Below are positions 22,045-22,546 of a stretch of 22,546 nt of DNA, one piece after another (positions within the stretch are counted from its first letter, which is position 1; the number at the start of each line of letters is the position of its first letter). The stretch comes from GCA-020343675 sp964462945 (lineage in GTDB: Bacteria; Planctomycetota; Phycisphaerae; Sedimentisphaerales; Anaerobacaceae), in assembly GCA_964462945.1 (NCBI GenBank), contig CAYWZW010000081.1:1-22546 (forward strand), written 5' to 3'. The position numbers and the translations under genes were made by a program. The notes below the pieces were generated by a model. It was not told the DNA's origin. It was given only the letters and a program-made list of their open reading frames with translations, and did no database searches.

Positions 22045-22099
22045 ACATCCACCGAGAACAATACCCTCAACAGTAGAAGTAATCCATCATTAAACAAAT

Positions 22100-22210
22100 G
22101 CGACGGACAGGCAGATTGATAAATTGGTCTACGACCTCTATGGCCTGACCGATGAAGAAATAAATATCGTGGAAGACACTGTTAAGAACGAATCGGATAG
22201 TCGAGGTTAA
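22100..22210 (+). pseudogene. RM 3'-tail repeat, copy 3 (orphan end of an RM gene)
   Basis: 36 codons plus TAA reading ATDRQIDKLVYDLYGLTDEE and then a longer, unrelated end (ending SRG). An in-frame TAA three codons upstream (22091-22093) shows that homology begins abruptly. Closer to copy 2 than to copy 1 in DNA. Its stop lies 2 nt before the start of the DinD-like gene, whose GAGG ribosome binding site lies inside the tail. Confidence 0.8.
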
Positions 22211-22212
22211 TC

Positions 22213-22491
22213 ATGAACAACAACATAACTAAACGAGCGCCGACCGGCAATGATTCGCCGTTTGAAAGAATAAGACGTATCAATGACGCCGGGAACGAAT
22301 ACTGGTCGAGCAGGGATTTCTCGCAGATTCTTGGCTATTCGGATTATCGTAACTTTGAACAGGTCATCAAAAAGGCCAAGGCAGCCTGTTTTAACAGCGG
22401 ACACCGCATAGAGGATCATTTCGTTGATATCACCGAAATGGTCAAAGCATCCGATTACGCTATTTTTCAAAATCCCGACTCCCTATTCTGA
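22213..22491 (+). pseudogene. Truncated DinD-like protein (Bro-N type N-terminus)
   Basis: 92 residues opening SPFERIRRINDAGNEYWSSR, then DFSQILGYSDYRNFEQVIKKAKAAC and HRIEDHFVDITEMVKA, which match the start of DNA-damage-inducible protein D and related Bro-N/antirepressor-like proteins. Full-length relatives are roughly 270 residues; here the frame stops soon after, with YAIFQNPDSLF. That ending vaguely recalls the family's later LSRYACYLIVQN stretch, so an internal deletion may have joined the two parts. GAGG lies 7 nt before the ATG. Possibly a remnant or a short antirepressor; the window ends 55 nt later and nothing is recognised there. Confidence 0.6.
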
Positions 22492-22546
22492 AATCCGTAA
22501 TACTATCTTTCAAAACGTTGTTTTTTATGCTCGATTTTCGTTTTGG

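Noticed and set aside
1..22546. tRNA, rRNA, riboswitch of a known class, integron attC sites, phage att sites
   Set aside because: None could be recognised by eye on either strand. The tail repeats near the right end are coding-derived and lack attC-like inverted core sites.

Overview
The window looks like a chromosomal segment of an anaerobic bacterium, most probably a planctomycete of the Phycisphaerae / Sedimentisphaerales type. This rests on three very large secreted proteins built from LamG, PA14, P-domain, discoidin and Fn3-like modules carrying the signature YYWRVDE...G.VWSFTT, next to a Rex-controlled cytoplasmic [NiFe] hydrogenase. The lineage is an inference from domain style; no rRNA or other marker is present.

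Layout. (1) 1-233: the 3' end of a probable DDE transposase/integrase, whose last codons contain a 16-base match to the I-SceI recognition site. (2) 454-3987, 10525-13842 and 14335-17211, all on the minus strand: three paralogous modular secreted proteins. Each has the same set of control elements: a TTGACG-N18-TATAAA-type promoter, a 240-320 nt leader with shared blocks, a GGAGGATT ribosome binding site, an MC(S/K/R)K signal peptide start, and a GGGGCC hairpin 59-108 nt after the stop codon. (3) 4949-10222, plus strand: rex followed by the beta, gamma, delta and alpha subunits of a group 3b-type hydrogenase (sulfhydrogenase) and its endopeptidase. A Rex operator lies just downstream of the rex promoter, so the operon should respond to NADH/NAD+ and vent excess reductant as H2, or take H2 up. 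(4) 17646-22546, plus strand: a defence-like region. It starts with a type IIG restriction-modification enzyme that has a strong own promoter and carries three blocks of dispersed palindromic repeats inside its reading frame, without stops or frameshifts. It is followed by an AT-rich string of small genes (HEPN protein, three-helix membrane protein, truncated DinD-like protein).

The most unusual structure is at the right end. The last ~90-100 bases of the restriction-modification gene, encoding ATD.QIDKLVY(E/D)LYGLT, recur twice more, after the HEPN gene and after the membrane-protein gene. The pattern is [RM-tail1][HEPN][tail2][TM protein][tail3][DinD-like]. The tails differ in DNA but conserve the peptide, so they look like the 3' ends of different related RM genes left behind by successive recombination. 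I read this as a candidate cassette-capture site at the 3' end of a type IIG gene. The second notable system is the three-gene surface-protein regulon: its 3' hairpins deviate from perfect pairing almost only through G.U pairs on the transcribed strand, which points to conserved RNA structure.
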